Shown: positions 12,301-22,296 of the stretch, piece after piece
Layout of the letters: the number at the start of each line of letters is the position of its first letter
How positions within the stretch are numbered: position 1 is the first letter of the stretch
Assembly: GCF_041146795.1 (NCBI RefSeq)
Contig: NC_135174.1
Location: forward strand, 1,070,675 to 1,134,674
DNA length: 64,000 bases
From: Maylandia zebra
Taxonomy: Eukaryota; Chordata; Actinopteri; Cichliformes; Cichlidae
Direction: 5' to 3'
Translations under genes and position numbers: made by a program
The notes under the pieces: model-generated
Seen by the model: only the letters and a program-made list of their open reading frames with translations
Told to the model about the DNA's origin: nothing
Database searches by the model: none

Positions 12301-13165
12301 TAAATAGTTGGAAAAGAAACATGTGTAGCTGTAGCTGTAAACTACAACTATTACCATAATTTGCCTCAGACATGGGTCATCCCATGTACTCAGTCAACAT
12401 TAATGTAATCGGTGACTGCTCTTAAGCAAAGTCACTCCACTCATCAATCACTATGAGCTCAAAAGTGGCCAGCTAATGAGCCCCATATTAAACTATTCCA
12501 TAAACACTGCATCTCTTACTTGTTTTTCTCATGTCACTTGTCCGCTTCTGCTGAATCCTCTACATGTACTCTTAGAAAAACAAACATTAGCAATACACAT
12601 TGACCATTGGTGGTCAGGCGCAGGTCGACAGGTTCCAGAGGTGCCATAAAAAGACCATAAAGCCATCCATAGCTGTGGAAAGAATGTTATTCACATCATC
12701 AAAGTAACCTTCACATTTTCCCAACAAGACAGTGTAAAAGCATCACCAACTCATAACCTGTAAACACAGTTTTCTTCACACATAAACCCAGAAATCCTGT
12801 AGTAGAAAAACATTAACCAATTGTCCTGTTATAAATCACATGATCAAACACATGAAGAACTGCATGTAATGCTGTAGAAAAGAAAATGCAAATGTTAGCG
12901 CTGCGCAGGCGTATGCATACTTTGTCACAGTTATCTCTGTGCGCAGCACAAGATAGTGAATAACACCCCTAGTAGATGCACAGACACAGAAAGTGGCATT
13001 TAAAAGGTTAAATCGTCACGCAACCTCGAATGTTGCTGTCATCTTTCTGCTCCTGTAAAAAGAAACACATAAACTCATCCACCCTTTTGTCCTGTCTAGG
13101 TGGATGTTAACCTTGAGTCGTGGTCAAGTCTTGTCAGCTTTTACCAGTCAGTCAGTTTGTTTTTA

Positions 13166-13195
13166 TTTCCTTCCTTCCTTCCTTCCTTCCTTCCT
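13166..13195. repeat. (TTCC)n microsatellite
   Basis: About seven consecutive TTCC units. Confidence 0.9.
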
Positions 13196-14590
13196 TTGCT
13201 AATAGTGGAAACCATCGTCGCATTTAGTTTCCACCCTCAGCAAAATGACGTCATTTCAAAAAGAAGAACTTTAGATCGGATTAACTGATGTGCTATGAAT
13301 CCACTGATCTTTGCATCACTTCTCATCACACTAAGTGACTTGGACAAGATGATAAACAGACTCACATGCTTAAGATGTTGTCTAATCTTCATAAGCTCTC
13401 TTGTGTTTGTAAGTGTTAGTAGGGTTAATGCATGTTCTGCTTGTGTGTGTGATTTTGTATGCTTCTTTTCGCAGTGTTTCAGACTCCTTCACAATTTTCC
13501 CACTTAAACAGTCAGTTTTGTTTTTCCCAGGTTTGCTAACCCAAATTTTGATTTCCCAGATTAAATAACAGCACTCCTCTGTGTTCTCACTTACTCTCAC
13601 TGTTGTCCTCTCCCACTTCAACAGTCCAACAGCCAGCAGTTCTCCTTCAGCTTTGTCCTGTGTTCCACTGTCTCTTCTTGCCATTTTCTCCAAAGGTGGC
13701 AAATGTCAAACTCCAACAGTCCCCTCAGTTCTCCTCAAACATTCTTTTCACATGCACAGTGAAGTTGCAGCTTGTTGGAAACACAGTGCCATTCATCCAA
13801 TCAGGCAGGATGATGGGTTTCCTCTTCTTCTCTGATGCTGTTTGTCCACACTGCTGCTGCTTGCTGGGTCTCTTTGCTCAGGACTTTGCTGCTGTCTCTT
13901 TATCTGCCATGTTATTGCTCTTTGAAGCTGCATTCCTTGTCTTCAGGGAGGAGTGAGAGCTCGCTTGTGAGTTTGAGAGACACATGGTGCTGTAAATAAG
14001 TGAGCCAGAAACTTGGCCTGACTGTTTCCAATGATGTTAAACTATAACTTTCTTCCGACCACTGCATGTGGAAAATTGATTCAGATCTGCTTTTCACTTG
14101 AAAGTGACAAACTAAGACATTTTCATTATTATCATCGCTGCTTAATCAACACACACATCTCTCTCTGTGTTTTTGTGAACAGCCCTTTCATAAAAGCAGA
14201 AAATGAGATTGTAGTTGTTCTTGGCTGATCAACACAAAACCTTTTTCCTCAATGCCTGGGGACGCCGTTTGCTGTCCGCCAATTTGGCACTCCCGCACAT
14301 CGCCCTGTCACTACCCCAAACTGACATTACCTGCTGATCCGTCTGCCACTGACTGATGTTCCCTTGGTCCCAGCTCCTATATTTGTTCCACTTTTAACAG
14401 TAATACACAAAACTCTGGACTAGGACCTCTCTCTCCCACAGTCAACACAATACCTGTCATAATCACAAACAGAGAGCAACAGAATTATCATAAATCCAGT
14501 AACTCCAAAAACATTAATAACCTCCGGCCTCTTCAAAAATATCAACATCCATCCAACTCTATTGTCAAAACTCCACCAGTCTCAATCAGT

Positions 14591-16897
14591 ATGGCACTTT
14601 TAAATGTCCGCTCTCTGTTGAACAAGTCTTTTATTATTAATGATTTAATTTTAGATAATAAACTTGACTGTTTATTTTTAACTGAAACATGGCTGGGCTC
14701 GGATGCACCAGTTGTTCTCACAGAGGCCTCCCCACCAAATTTTAATTTCTCTTTTTCTATTAGAAGTGGTAAGAGAGGTGGTGGGACTGCATCTCTGGCC
14801 AACAACACACTCACCACCAAACAAATTTTATTTGATCATTTTACCACTTTTGAATTTCATGCTATTGTTTTTAGCAGCCCTCCAGTTTTATCTGTCACAA
14901 TTTATAGACCACCTAAAGACAGCGCTGCTTTTATCAAGGAATTCTCAGAATTTTTAACAAACATACATTCAAAATATAACATGATAATTTTAACCGGTGA
15001 TTTTAACCTGCACATAGATAATCCTTCTGACCCTGCAGCAAAAGAATTCTTAAACATTCTTCACTGTTTGGATTTTACCCAGCACGTCACGCAGCCGACT
15101 CACAACAGAGGACACACTCTGGACCTGGTCATCACCCATGAGCTGTCCTCTGTTGTTGACTTGGCTGTCTCTGACCACTACTGTGTGTTTTTTAACATCA
15201 CCGGTTTTATTCAGCGGGAGACCTCGGTGCGAACTGTGAGGAGGCGCTATCTAACCTCTGAAGTGGCTGCAAATTTTACCAGGGTTTTAGACGAATGCCC
15301 CCCTGTGATTCTACCTGCACCCTGCGATCTGATTTTTAATCATTTCAACAGCAAACTGAAGAAAAGCCTTGACTCCGTTGCTCCACTCACCACCAAAAAG
15401 ATTAACGTAAAACACGTATCACCCTGGAGAAACGAAGAAGTCAAAAAACTCAAAAGAAATTGCAGGGCAGCAGAAAGGAGATGGAGGAAAAATAAAAATA
15501 ATATCAACCATCAAATATTTTGCGAGCAACTTAAAATGTACAATAATACATTAAGGAACTCAAGAAATTCATACTTCGCCAAAATAATCAGTATTAACAA
15601 AAATAATCCCAAGGTCCTCTTTTCCACCATAGATCATTTATTTAACCCTGATTTTAAAAGCTCCCAAAGAACCCCCACAGACTCGCTCTGTGAGCAGTTT
15701 GCAGACCACTTCAGGGGAAAGATCAGCGCCATCAGATCTGATATTTTATCTAATCGCCATATGTTTGTAAACACATCTGAGGGCTCGATTGTACCTGAGG
15801 AGACACTGGACAGCTTTGTCCTGGTTAATGCTGAGAACCTTCAGAAAGTTTTCTCCACAGTGAGACCCACCACATGTCTTTTAGATCCAATCCCTTCTTC
15901 ACTCTTTAAAACACTTTGTGGATTTTTTGAGGCTGAGCTTTTATACATGATGAATTGCTCTCTTCAGTTGGGTGTCTTCCCTGCTGCCTTTAAAACGGCG
16001 GTGGTGAGGCCCCTTCTGAAGAAGAGCAATTTGGATTGTAATGATTTTAATAACTACAGACCTGTATCCAACTCACCATTTTTAAGTAAAATCTTAGAAA
16101 AACTTGTTTTTACTCAGATTACTGATTTTCTAAATGATAGACAGATCCTGGAGATATTCCAGTCTGGATTTAGGGTGAACCACAGCACAGAGACGGCTCT
16201 CCTAAAGGTTTTAAATTATCTTAGATGTAACTGGGACGCCCAAAAGCTCTCAGTCCTGGTGCTGCTGGATCTAAGCGCAGCCTTTGATACAGTAGACCAC
16301 GCTATTCTTTTAAACAGACTGAAACACATGGTGGGCCTCTCTGGTGCTGTACACAACTGGTTCACTTCCTGTCTCTCAGACAGAACTTTTATGGTGAGTA
16401 TGGATACATGCTCCTCTAAGATCCATAAAATGACATGTGGTGTGCCTCAAGGGTCGGTTCTAGGCCCTGTACTTTTTAATTTGTATATGCTCCCTCTCGG
16501 CAGTGTCATCAGGAGGCATGGAGTGAACTTCCACAGTTACGCTGATGACACGCAGCTGTACATCTCCGTGTCTCCTGATGACACCAGACCAATGGATGCC
16601 CTTTTTAACTGTATCTTAGATATACGATCTTGGATGGCAGAAAACTTTTTACAGCTTAACCAGGACAAAACTGAAGTTTTAATTGTCGGTCCTGAGGCTC
16701 AGAGAGAGAGACTCTTGTCTAAATTACAGGCATTTTCACTATGTCCTTCGCTACAAGTGAAAAACCTGGGTGTTATTTTTGACTCTGAGCTTGGTTTTAT
16801 CCCACATGTTAAACATGTAACCAAAATTGGATTTTATCATCTAAAAAATATAGCCAGAGTCGCCCTATTCTCTCTCGGGCCAACACGAAGATGCTGA
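14591..16897 (+). CDS. L2 LINE ORF2: endonuclease and reverse transcriptase (5' part)
   Basis: This ORF of 768 residues encodes an APE-type endonuclease (about residues 1-215: LNVRSLLNKS, ETWLGS, GDFNLHID, SDHYCVF) and a reverse transcriptase (NYRPVSNSPFLSKILEKLV, LLDLSAAFDTVDH, CGVPQGSVLGP, catalytic YADDTQLY). It would make and insert DNA copies of its own RNA at nicked chromosomal sites. The frame stays open for about 200 bases upstream of this first ATG, so translation may start further 5'. The stop at 16,897 is caused by a single missing base near 16,861; in the +1 frame the L2 protein goes on to 16,945. Apart from that deletion and the LTR insertion the ORF is intact, which suggests a young copy. 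Confidence 0.85.
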   Translation: MALLNVRSLLNKSFIINDLILDNKLDCLFLTETWLGSDAPVVLTEASPPNFNFSFSIRSGKRGGGTASLANNTLTTKQILFDHFTTFEFHAIVFSSPPVLSVTIYRPPKDSAAFIKEFSEFLTNIHSKYNMIILTGDFNLHIDNPSDPAAKEFLNILHCLDFTQHVTQPTHNRGHTLDLVITHELSSVVDLAVSDHYCVFFNITGFIQRETSVRTVRRRYLTSEVAANFTRVLDECPPVILPAPCDLIFNHFNSKLKKSLDSVAPLTTKKINVKHVSPWRNEEVKKLKRNCRAAERRWRKNKNNINHQIFCEQLKMYNNTLRNSRNSYFAKIISINKNNPKVLFSTIDHLFNPDFKSSQRTPTDSLCEQFADHFRGKISAIRSDILSNRHMFVNTSEGSIVPEETLDSFVLVNAENLQKVFSTVRPTTCLLDPIPSSLFKTLCGFFEAELLYMMNCSLQLGVFPAAFKTAVVRPLLKKSNLDCNDFNNYRPVSNSPFLSKILEKLVFTQITDFLNDRQILEIFQSGFRVNHSTETALLKVLNYLRCNWDAQKLSVLVLLDLSAAFDTVDHAILLNRLKHMVGLSGAVHNWFTSCLSDRTFMVSMDTCSSKIHKMTCGVPQGSVLGPVLFNLYMLPLGSVIRRHGVNFHSYADDTQLYISVSPDDTRPMDALFNCILDIRSWMAENFLQLNQDKTEVLIVGPEAQRERLLSKLQAFSLCPSLQVKNLGVIFDSELGFIPHVKHVTKIGFYHLKNIARVALFSLGPTRRC

Positions 16898-16950
16898 TGC
16901 ATGCTTTTATTACCAGTCGCATTGATTACTGTAATGCCCTGCTCTCTGGT

Positions 16951-17481
16951 TGTCACGGCGGGGTGCGCCGATGTGTGCGGAAACAGGACCCAAAAGCAGA
17001 TGATGACGAGGAATAGTAATGATTAACAGAAAAGTGAACCTTTATTGCGATGACGGCAGGAAATGAACCAAGAGACCAAAGCAAACAGGCAAAACACTAA
17101 GAAACAAAACACTGAACTGACAAAACACTAAGAAACAAAACACTAAAGGTACTAAGACCTATAACTATGACCGAGGTGGAAAAATAAACAGGCTAAGACT
17201 ATGACTCTGGTGAGAATAAACAGACGAACTGACAATGGCATGAAGAAAACAAAAGGCTTAAATACAGACATGAGGTGATCAGGGGAAGTGGCGACACATG
17301 AGGAAACAGCTGACTGACATGAATCTAATGACAGGACCAGGAGGAGTGAAACTAAATACAATGACCAAAGAACACATGACACTGTCAGAATAAAACAGGA
17401 AACACTAAAACTAGACATGACAATACAAACTTAACATACCAAATACGTGATGAATAATGCAAGAACTCAAACAGAAAACCC
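16951..17481 (-). repeat. 3' LTR of the young element, missing its first 122 bases
   Basis: Matches 19,899-20,429 at a constant offset of 2,948. On the minus strand this is the downstream LTR. It has a TATTTAAG promoter-like box near 17,257-17,264 and an AATAAA poly(A) signal at 17,041-17,046. The portion equivalent to 20,430-20,551, the U3 start, is absent and replaced by internal sequence. Confidence 0.85.
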
Positions 17482-17499
17482 TAAAACCTCGAAAAACAA

Positions 17500-17650
17500 A
17501 ACCAAAAACAACCCACCAAGGGCGGGCGGTGGGGGTCCAGGACGGAGGGCCAGAAACAAGGCCAAAAAAAAACCAAAAACAACCCACCAAGGGCGGGCGG
17601 TGGGGGTCCAGGACGGAGGGCCAGAAACAAGGCCAAAAAAAACCAAAAAC
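17500..17650 (-). repeat. 71-bp unit duplicated in tandem
   Basis: Two almost identical copies of a GGGCGGGCGGTGGGGG-containing unit lie between the ORF end and the truncated LTR. Confidence 0.85.
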
Positions 17651-17688
17651 AAAACGTCCATCAAAGTCACAGGAGCGCAGGGAACAGT

Positions 17689-19881
17689 TCATGACTCCTC
17701 AGGGGGCCGACCCGGAGGGTGACGGTCCAGAAAGTCATAGTTCATGTGATCAGGGGGCCGTCCGTGCGGACGGCAACGGCGGCGACACGGAAACGGTTCA
17801 GGGGGCCGACCTCGACGGCGGTGACGTGGAAACAGTTCAGGGGGCCGGCCGTGCGGAAGGCGACGGGGCGGGAACCGTTCAGGGGGCCGGCCGTGCGGAA
17901 GGCGGCGGTGGCGCCCAAGTGTCAGGCGTACCGGCCGAGGCTTGGAGGGCACAGGACCAGGCGACGCTGAAGCAGAGGCTGAGGCCGGACCAGGCGACGC
18001 TGAAGCAGAGGCAGGGGCCGGACCAGGCGACGCTGAAGCACAGGCAGGGGCCGGACCAGGCGACGCTGAAGCACAGGCAGGGGCCGGACCAGGCGACGCT
18101 GAAGCACAGGCAGGGGCCGGACCAGGCGACGCTGAAGCACAGGCAGGGGCCGGACCAGACGAGGACGAAGACTCTGACGAGGCCGGGCCAGACGAGGATG
18201 AAGACTCTGACGAGGCCGGGCCAGACGAGGACGAAGACTCTGAGGCTGAAGCCGGAGCCGGACCAGGTGGAGCAGGAGCAGCTGATGCAGAGGCCGGACC
18301 GGGCGAGGATGAAGGCCCTGGAGCTGCGGCTGACGAAGCACAGGCTGGAGCTGCGGCTGACGAAGCACAGGCTGGAGCTGCGGCTGACGAAGCACAGGCT
18401 GGAGCTGGACCGGGCAAAGCACAGACCGGAGCTGGTCCTGGCGTAGCAGAGGCAGAACCAGGTGACAGTGAGGCAGCCACAGGTGGTGAAGCAGAAGGTG
18501 GCCAGACGGGCTCCTCAGGCCCTCCAGCCGACGAAGCGTGAGGCTGAACGGGCTCCTCGGGCCCGCCAGCAGACGTGGCGTGAGGCTGAACGGGCTCCTC
18601 GGGCCCGCCAGCAGACGTGGCGTGAGGCTGGACGGGCTCCTCGGGCCCCCCAGCAGACGTGGCGTGAGGCCGGACATGGCGAGGCTGATGTGGTTCTCCT
18701 GAACCTTCAGCAGACGAAACATGAAGCTGGCTGGGTTCTCCCGAACCTTCAGCAGACGAGACATGAAGCTGGCTGGGTTCTCCCGAACCTCCAGCAGACG
18801 AGACATGAAGCTGGCTGGGTTCTCCTGAACCTCCAGCAAACGAAACATGAGGCTGGCTGGGTTCTCCTGAACCTCCAGCAGATGAAGCATGAAGCTGGCT
18901 GGGTTCTCCTGAACCTCCAGCAGACGAAGCATGAAGCTGGCTGGGTTCTCCTGAACCTCCAGCAGACGAAACATGAGGCCGGACGGGCTCCCCGGGCCCT
19001 CCGGCTGACACTGAAATTGGCTGCACCAGCTGTACCTCCGTCTCCGGCTCCAAACCGGCCTGGATAGCAGTACCACAGCAGCTTAGCTGAGCCTGATGGC
19101 TAGCTTTTCCAGGGCAAACAGTCTCTGTATAGCCGGGCTCATTAACCGGAAAAGTAGTGTCAATTTCAACAACTTCCTGAGAGAAAACATGAGGAGCCAA
19201 AACGTAATCACTCACTTGCGTTTGTGATACGGAGCGTCGGTGGCGCGCACGCCGCTTTTTCTTAGGAGTGGAAGACGGCGGAGCGATGGGTGGAAGTCCC
19301 TGGTAACTCCGAGGTCCCCCGAGAGCCAGTCGAGTTCCCCGGAAAGAGTGCTCATGCTCCGGAATGAGCCACGGCTTCCACCGGAGCTCCTCCTCCAAGA
19401 GAGCGCAGAATATAGACTGGCGCTCGTCGTCGTCCAAGTCTATGGTGTGCGGCGCTTCCTCGCGCTGAACTGTGACAGGAGTATGGCGAGACTGTGATGA
19501 GGGCGTGGAAACCGGTGAGCTGAGAGGTGGTGACGCTGCGGCGAATCTCAGCGAACCGACACGAACACACTCAGGTTCCGGAGGCAGCAATGGAGATGAC
19601 TGATTGTGGGGTTGTTGTGACTGGTGGGTGCTGGAAGCCATTTCCTGACTCGACAGTCCCTGGGCCTGCAGCATCTCCTTTATCCTCGTAAAGGCATCAA
19701 CGATGGCAGGTGAGTCCGGGAGCTGGAGAAGGCGGGGATCCCTCTCCATAATAGCTTCAGCAGCGTTGATCATTACTAGCTTGCTCTTCAAATCGGGCGC
19801 TGTAAAGAAGCGGTCGAGGATCGCTTGGATCCGAGCAGTCTCCTCCAGACACTCGGTGAGAGCAGAATCCGCTGGGTCCAT
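17689..19881 (-). CDS. Gag-like ORF of the young LTR element, with NLS-like motif and tandem repeats
   Basis: The 730-residue product begins MDPADSALTECLEE, and the first 90 residues look helical and leucine-rich, as in gag N-termini. An acidic patch (IDLDDDERQS) follows, then a strongly basic PKKKRRARHRR segment near residues 205-220 that fits a nuclear-localisation signal. From about residue 300 the protein is tandem repeats: 14-residue units of SSAGGSGEPSQLH and SAGGPEEPVQPHA type, about 10-residue ASSAAAPAC units, and 11-residue SSESSSSSGPA and PGPAPACASAS units. The end is arginine/proline-rich. No CCHC knuckle, protease or RT motif was seen. The function is unknown; capsid or RNA packaging is the default inference. 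The start is chosen because it is the first ATG after the LTR. Confidence 0.6.
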   Translation of the reverse strand: MDPADSALTECLEETARIQAILDRFFTAPDLKSKLVMINAAEAIMERDPRLLQLPDSPAIVDAFTRIKEMLQAQGLSSQEMASSTHQSQQPHNQSSPLLPPEPECVRVGSLRFAAASPPLSSPVSTPSSQSRHTPVTVQREEAPHTIDLDDDERQSIFCALLEEELRWKPWLIPEHEHSFRGTRLALGGPRSYQGLPPIAPPSSTPKKKRRARHRRSVSQTQVSDYVLAPHVFSQEVVEIDTTFPVNEPGYTETVCPGKASHQAQLSCCGTAIQAGLEPETEVQLVQPISVSAGGPGEPVRPHVSSAGGSGEPSQLHASSAGGSGEPSQLHASSAGGSGEPSQPHVSFAGGSGEPSQLHVSSAGGSGEPSQLHVSSAEGSGEPSQLHVSSAEGSGEPHQPRHVRPHATSAGGPEEPVQPHATSAGGPEEPVQPHATSAGGPEEPVQPHASSAGGPEEPVWPPSASPPVAASLSPGSASATPGPAPVCALPGPAPACASSAAAPACASSAAAPACASSAAAPGPSSSPGPASASAAPAPPGPAPASASESSSSSGPASSESSSSSGPASSESSSSSGPAPACASASPGPAPACASASPGPAPACASASPGPAPACASASPGPAPASASASPGPASASASASPGPVPSKPRPVRLTLGRHRRLPHGRPPERFPPRRLPHGRPPELFPRHRRRGRPPEPFPCRRRCRPHGRPPDHMNYDFLDRHPPGRPPEES
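17950..18990 (-). repeat. In-frame tandem repeat blocks within the gag-like ORF
   Basis: Periods are multiples of three, so repeat number can vary without breaking the frame: 33-bp units (about 17,960-18,170 and 18,170-18,250), 30-bp units (about 18,310-18,410) and 42-bp units (about 18,530-18,990). Confidence 0.85.
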
Positions 19882-19898
19882 GACTGGTCAGTTCGTTC

Positions 19899-20551
19899 TG
19901 TCACGGCGGGGTGCGCCGATGTGTGCGGAAACAGGACCCAAAAGCAGATGATGACGAGGAATAGTAATGATTAACAGAAAAGTGAACCTTTATTGCGATG
20001 ACGGCAGGAAATGAACCAAGAGACCAAAGCAAACAGGCAAAACACTAAGAAACAAAACACTGAACTGACAAAACACTAAGAAACAAAACACTAAAGGTAC
20101 TAAGACCTATAACTATGACTGAGGTGGAAAAATAAACAGGCTAAGACTATGACTCTGGTGAGAATAAACAGACGAACTGACAATGGCATGAAGAAAACAA
20201 AAGGCTTAAATACAGACATGAGGTGATCAGGGGAAGTGGCGACACATGAGGAAACAGCTGACTGACATGAATCTAATGACAGGACCAGGAGGAGTGAAAC
20301 TAAATACAATGACCAAAGAACACATGACACTGTCAGAATAAAACAGGAAACACTAAAACTAGACATGACAATACAAACTTAACATACCAAATACGTGATG
20401 AATAATGCAAGAACTCAAACAGAAAACCCAGGAACAATAACTGCCTAAACTAAAGGCAAATAGGAAATACCACAAAACTAACAACATCTCAAAAATTGAG
20501 AACAATACAAAGAAAGCTCAAAGTGCTGGGTCGGAGACCCAGCCTGTGACA
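19899..20551 (-). repeat. 5' LTR of the young element, full length (653 bp)
   Basis: This LTR has both TG and CA ends. It contains the same TATTTAAG box and an AATAAA signal at 19,989-19,994 on the minus strand. The body of the element starts 17 bases before the ORF's ATG, leaving very little room for a primer-binding site. Confidence 0.85.
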
Positions 20552-20556
20552 CTGGT

Positions 20557-20976
20557 CTTCCTAAGAAGAATATTTCACCTTTACAACTTTTACAAAACTC
20601 TGCAGCTCGTGTGCTGACGAAGACCAGAGGGCGGGCCCACATTACACCGGTTTTAGAATCGCTGCACTGGCTCCCCGTGTGTTTCAGGATCGATTTTAAA
20701 GTTCTTTTATTGGTTTTTAAATGTCTTAATGGTCTTGGGCCTTCTTATCTCTCAGATCTGCTTTTACCATACGAACCCTCACGGACCCTGAGGTCCTCTG
20801 GTACTGGCCTTTTGATTGTCCCTAAAGTCAGGACACATACTCACGGAGAGGCAGCTTTTCAGTGGTATGGTCCTCGTCTGTGGAACAGCCTGCCGGAGGA
20901 GCTCAGGGCCGCAGAGAACGTACATGTTTTTAAGAACAGGCTCAAGACCCACCTTTTTAATTTAGCTTTTACTTAA
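20557..20976 (+). pseudogene. L2 LINE ORF2, C-terminal part (after the LTR insertion)
   Basis: The frame resumes directly after the target duplication and reads LLQNSAARVLTKTR, LHWLPVCFRIDFKVLLLVFK, LWNSLPEELR and ends LFNLAFT before a stop. This is the normal end of an L2 ORF2. Together with the ORF at 14,591-16,897 it makes one protein broken only by a 1-base deletion and the LTR element. Confidence 0.85.
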
Positions 20977-21412
20977 CGTTTATTTATTTTATGCTTATTT
21001 ATTCTATCCTGTTATTCTATTATTAATTTAGACTTTACCTAATATTTATTGATTTTATTCTTATTCATTTTTTAACCTTCTTACTCTATTTATATTTATA
21101 TTTATATTGTATCCTGTTCTTATTTATTTTATCATTTTACCCTGTATATATCCTATTCCAGTGTTTCCTCAGAGGGCGCTCTCTGCACCGGGGCTGTGAT
21201 CGACTGTGGCTGCTGGGTCTCTGGGGGTCCTCTCAGCCTGGCTGGGGGGCTCCTTGGCCTCCCTCCTGCTGTGTGCCCAGCCTGGAGGCCGCGGTCTGTG
21301 ACCGGCTCCCGGTGCAGACGGCTCCCTGTTATAGTGTTTCCTCACTTGGCTCATGCGAGCCCAGCCCAATTTTTACTCTTTAAGTGTGTGTATGTGTGGG
21401 TGCGTGTGTGTA

Positions 21413-22095
21413 AGTAAAACTTTATTTATATAGCACCTTTCAAGATAAAAATCACAAAGTGCTTCACAGAAGCTAAAACCTAAAAATAAAAATCAACTAA
21501 AAGCAAGTTTAAAAAGATGGGTTTTTAGCTGTTTTTTAAAAGTGACCACTGAGTCCACAGATCTCAGGCTCAAAGGGAGAGAGTTCCACAATCTGGGGGC
21601 CACAGTTCCAAAAGCTTTGTCGCCTTTTGTTTTCAGCCTCGTGTGCTGGACAGCAAGCAAGCCCTGGTCACATGACCTCAGGGACCTGCTGGGAATGTAT
21701 GGATGCAAAAGTTCACTTATATATGTTGGTGCTTGTCCATGCAGGGCCCTGAAAGTCAAGGTCAAAACCTTAAACTGGATCCTGAATTTAACGGGGAGCC
21801 AGTGCAGCTGAATCAGCAGGGGTGTGACATGGGAAAACTTGGAGGACTTGGTCAGAAGCTTTGCAGCAGCATTCTGAACAACTTGCAGACGATCCAAAGA
21901 GGCTTTACATAAACAAGTAAACAAAGAATTACAGTAGTCCAGACGAGATGAAACAAATACATGAATGACAATTTCTAATTCGGAGCGCGATACAATGGGA
22001 CTCAGCTTAGCAATGTTTCTCAAATGATAAAAACAGGAGCGAACCAAAGATTTTACATGGGCATCCAAAGTCAGAGCTGAGTCAATACTAAATGT
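21413..22095 (-). pseudogene. Second L2 LINE 3' fragment, nested in reverse orientation
   Basis: A 191-codon minus-strand ORF (21,493-22,068) covers the L2 C-terminus: SSRLDYCNSLF, QNAAAKLLTKSS, HWLPVKFRIQFKVLTLTFRA, LWNSLPLSLR, LFKLAFS. Its short 3' tail (AAGCACTTTGTG...TATATAAATAAAG) reaches 21,415. It is 5'-truncated and lies in the 3' UTR of the plus-strand L2. The two differ clearly in sequence, so they belong to different L2 subfamilies. Confidence 0.85.
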
Positions 22096-22105
22096 GTGTG
22101 TGTGT

Positions 22106-22135
<30 letters not shown>
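22106..22135. repeat. Poly(G) run
   Basis: About 30 consecutive G next to a GT run. The true length may be uncertain because such runs are hard to sequence. Confidence 0.85.
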
Positions 22136-22136
<1 letters not shown>

Positions 22137-22255
22137 TATGTGTGTATTCACATCATTTATGTTAATGAGAGTGCGGGGAGTGAGTTGGAGGGTGGGGTGG
22201 GCTGCTTTTAACTATGTAAAGCACTTTGTGCTACATTTTTTTTTGTATGAAAAGT

Positions 22256-22262
<7 letters not shown>

Positions 22263-22291
<29 letters not shown>

Positions 22292-22296
22292 TTGAT
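22263..22296 (+). repeat. (ATTG)n tail of the L2
   Basis: Five or more GATT/ATTG units end the plus-strand L2, as expected for L2-type 3' ends. Confidence 0.8.

Larger units (their letters stand above)
11651..14389. other. 2.7 kb without a gene; scattered repeats
   Basis: No ORF longer than about 120 codons and none with recognisable motifs. A Rex-like tail and a TTCC microsatellite lie within it and are listed separately. The first part may continue the ERV remnant, but I saw no motif that proves it. Confidence 0.45.
16951..20551 (-). mobile_element. Young, apparently non-autonomous LTR retrotransposon, inserted in the L2
   Basis: The element has TG...CA ends (TGTCAC/GTGACA) and is bordered by an exact 5-bp target duplication, CTGGT, at 16,946-16,950 and 20,552-20,556. 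It carries two direct terminal repeats that I could align over 531 bases without a gap and with one difference seen, so insertion is recent. On the minus strand the order is LTR, a 17-base leader, a single 730-codon ORF, a 71-bp tandem duplication, then LTR. No protease, RT, RNase H or integrase is present, so it must rely on enzymes supplied elsewhere. The LTR and leader layout and the MDPAD start of the ORF recall Ty3/gypsy elements of fish, but this family assignment is inference. Confidence 0.85.
14390..22296 (+). mobile_element. L2-clade LINE, nearly complete, split by two later insertions
   Basis: One L2 copy can be followed from about 14,390 (start of the open frame) to its 3' end at 22,296. 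The 3' end is a GTAAAGCACTTTG stem-loop-like tail, TATAAATAAAG and then (ATTG)n. The LTR element at 16,951-20,551 separates the RT thumb from the C-terminal part, and the two halves rejoin in frame once one copy of the 5-bp target duplication is discounted. A reversed L2 fragment (about 21,413-22,095) sits in the 3' UTR. The 5' boundary is uncertain. Confidence 0.85.

Noticed and set aside
17922..19076. Long overlapping ORFs on both strands across the young LTR element's repeats
   Set aside because: These are shadows of the GC-rich codon-multiple repeats. Only the frame starting at 19,881 continues to a plausible gag-like N-terminus right after the LTR.
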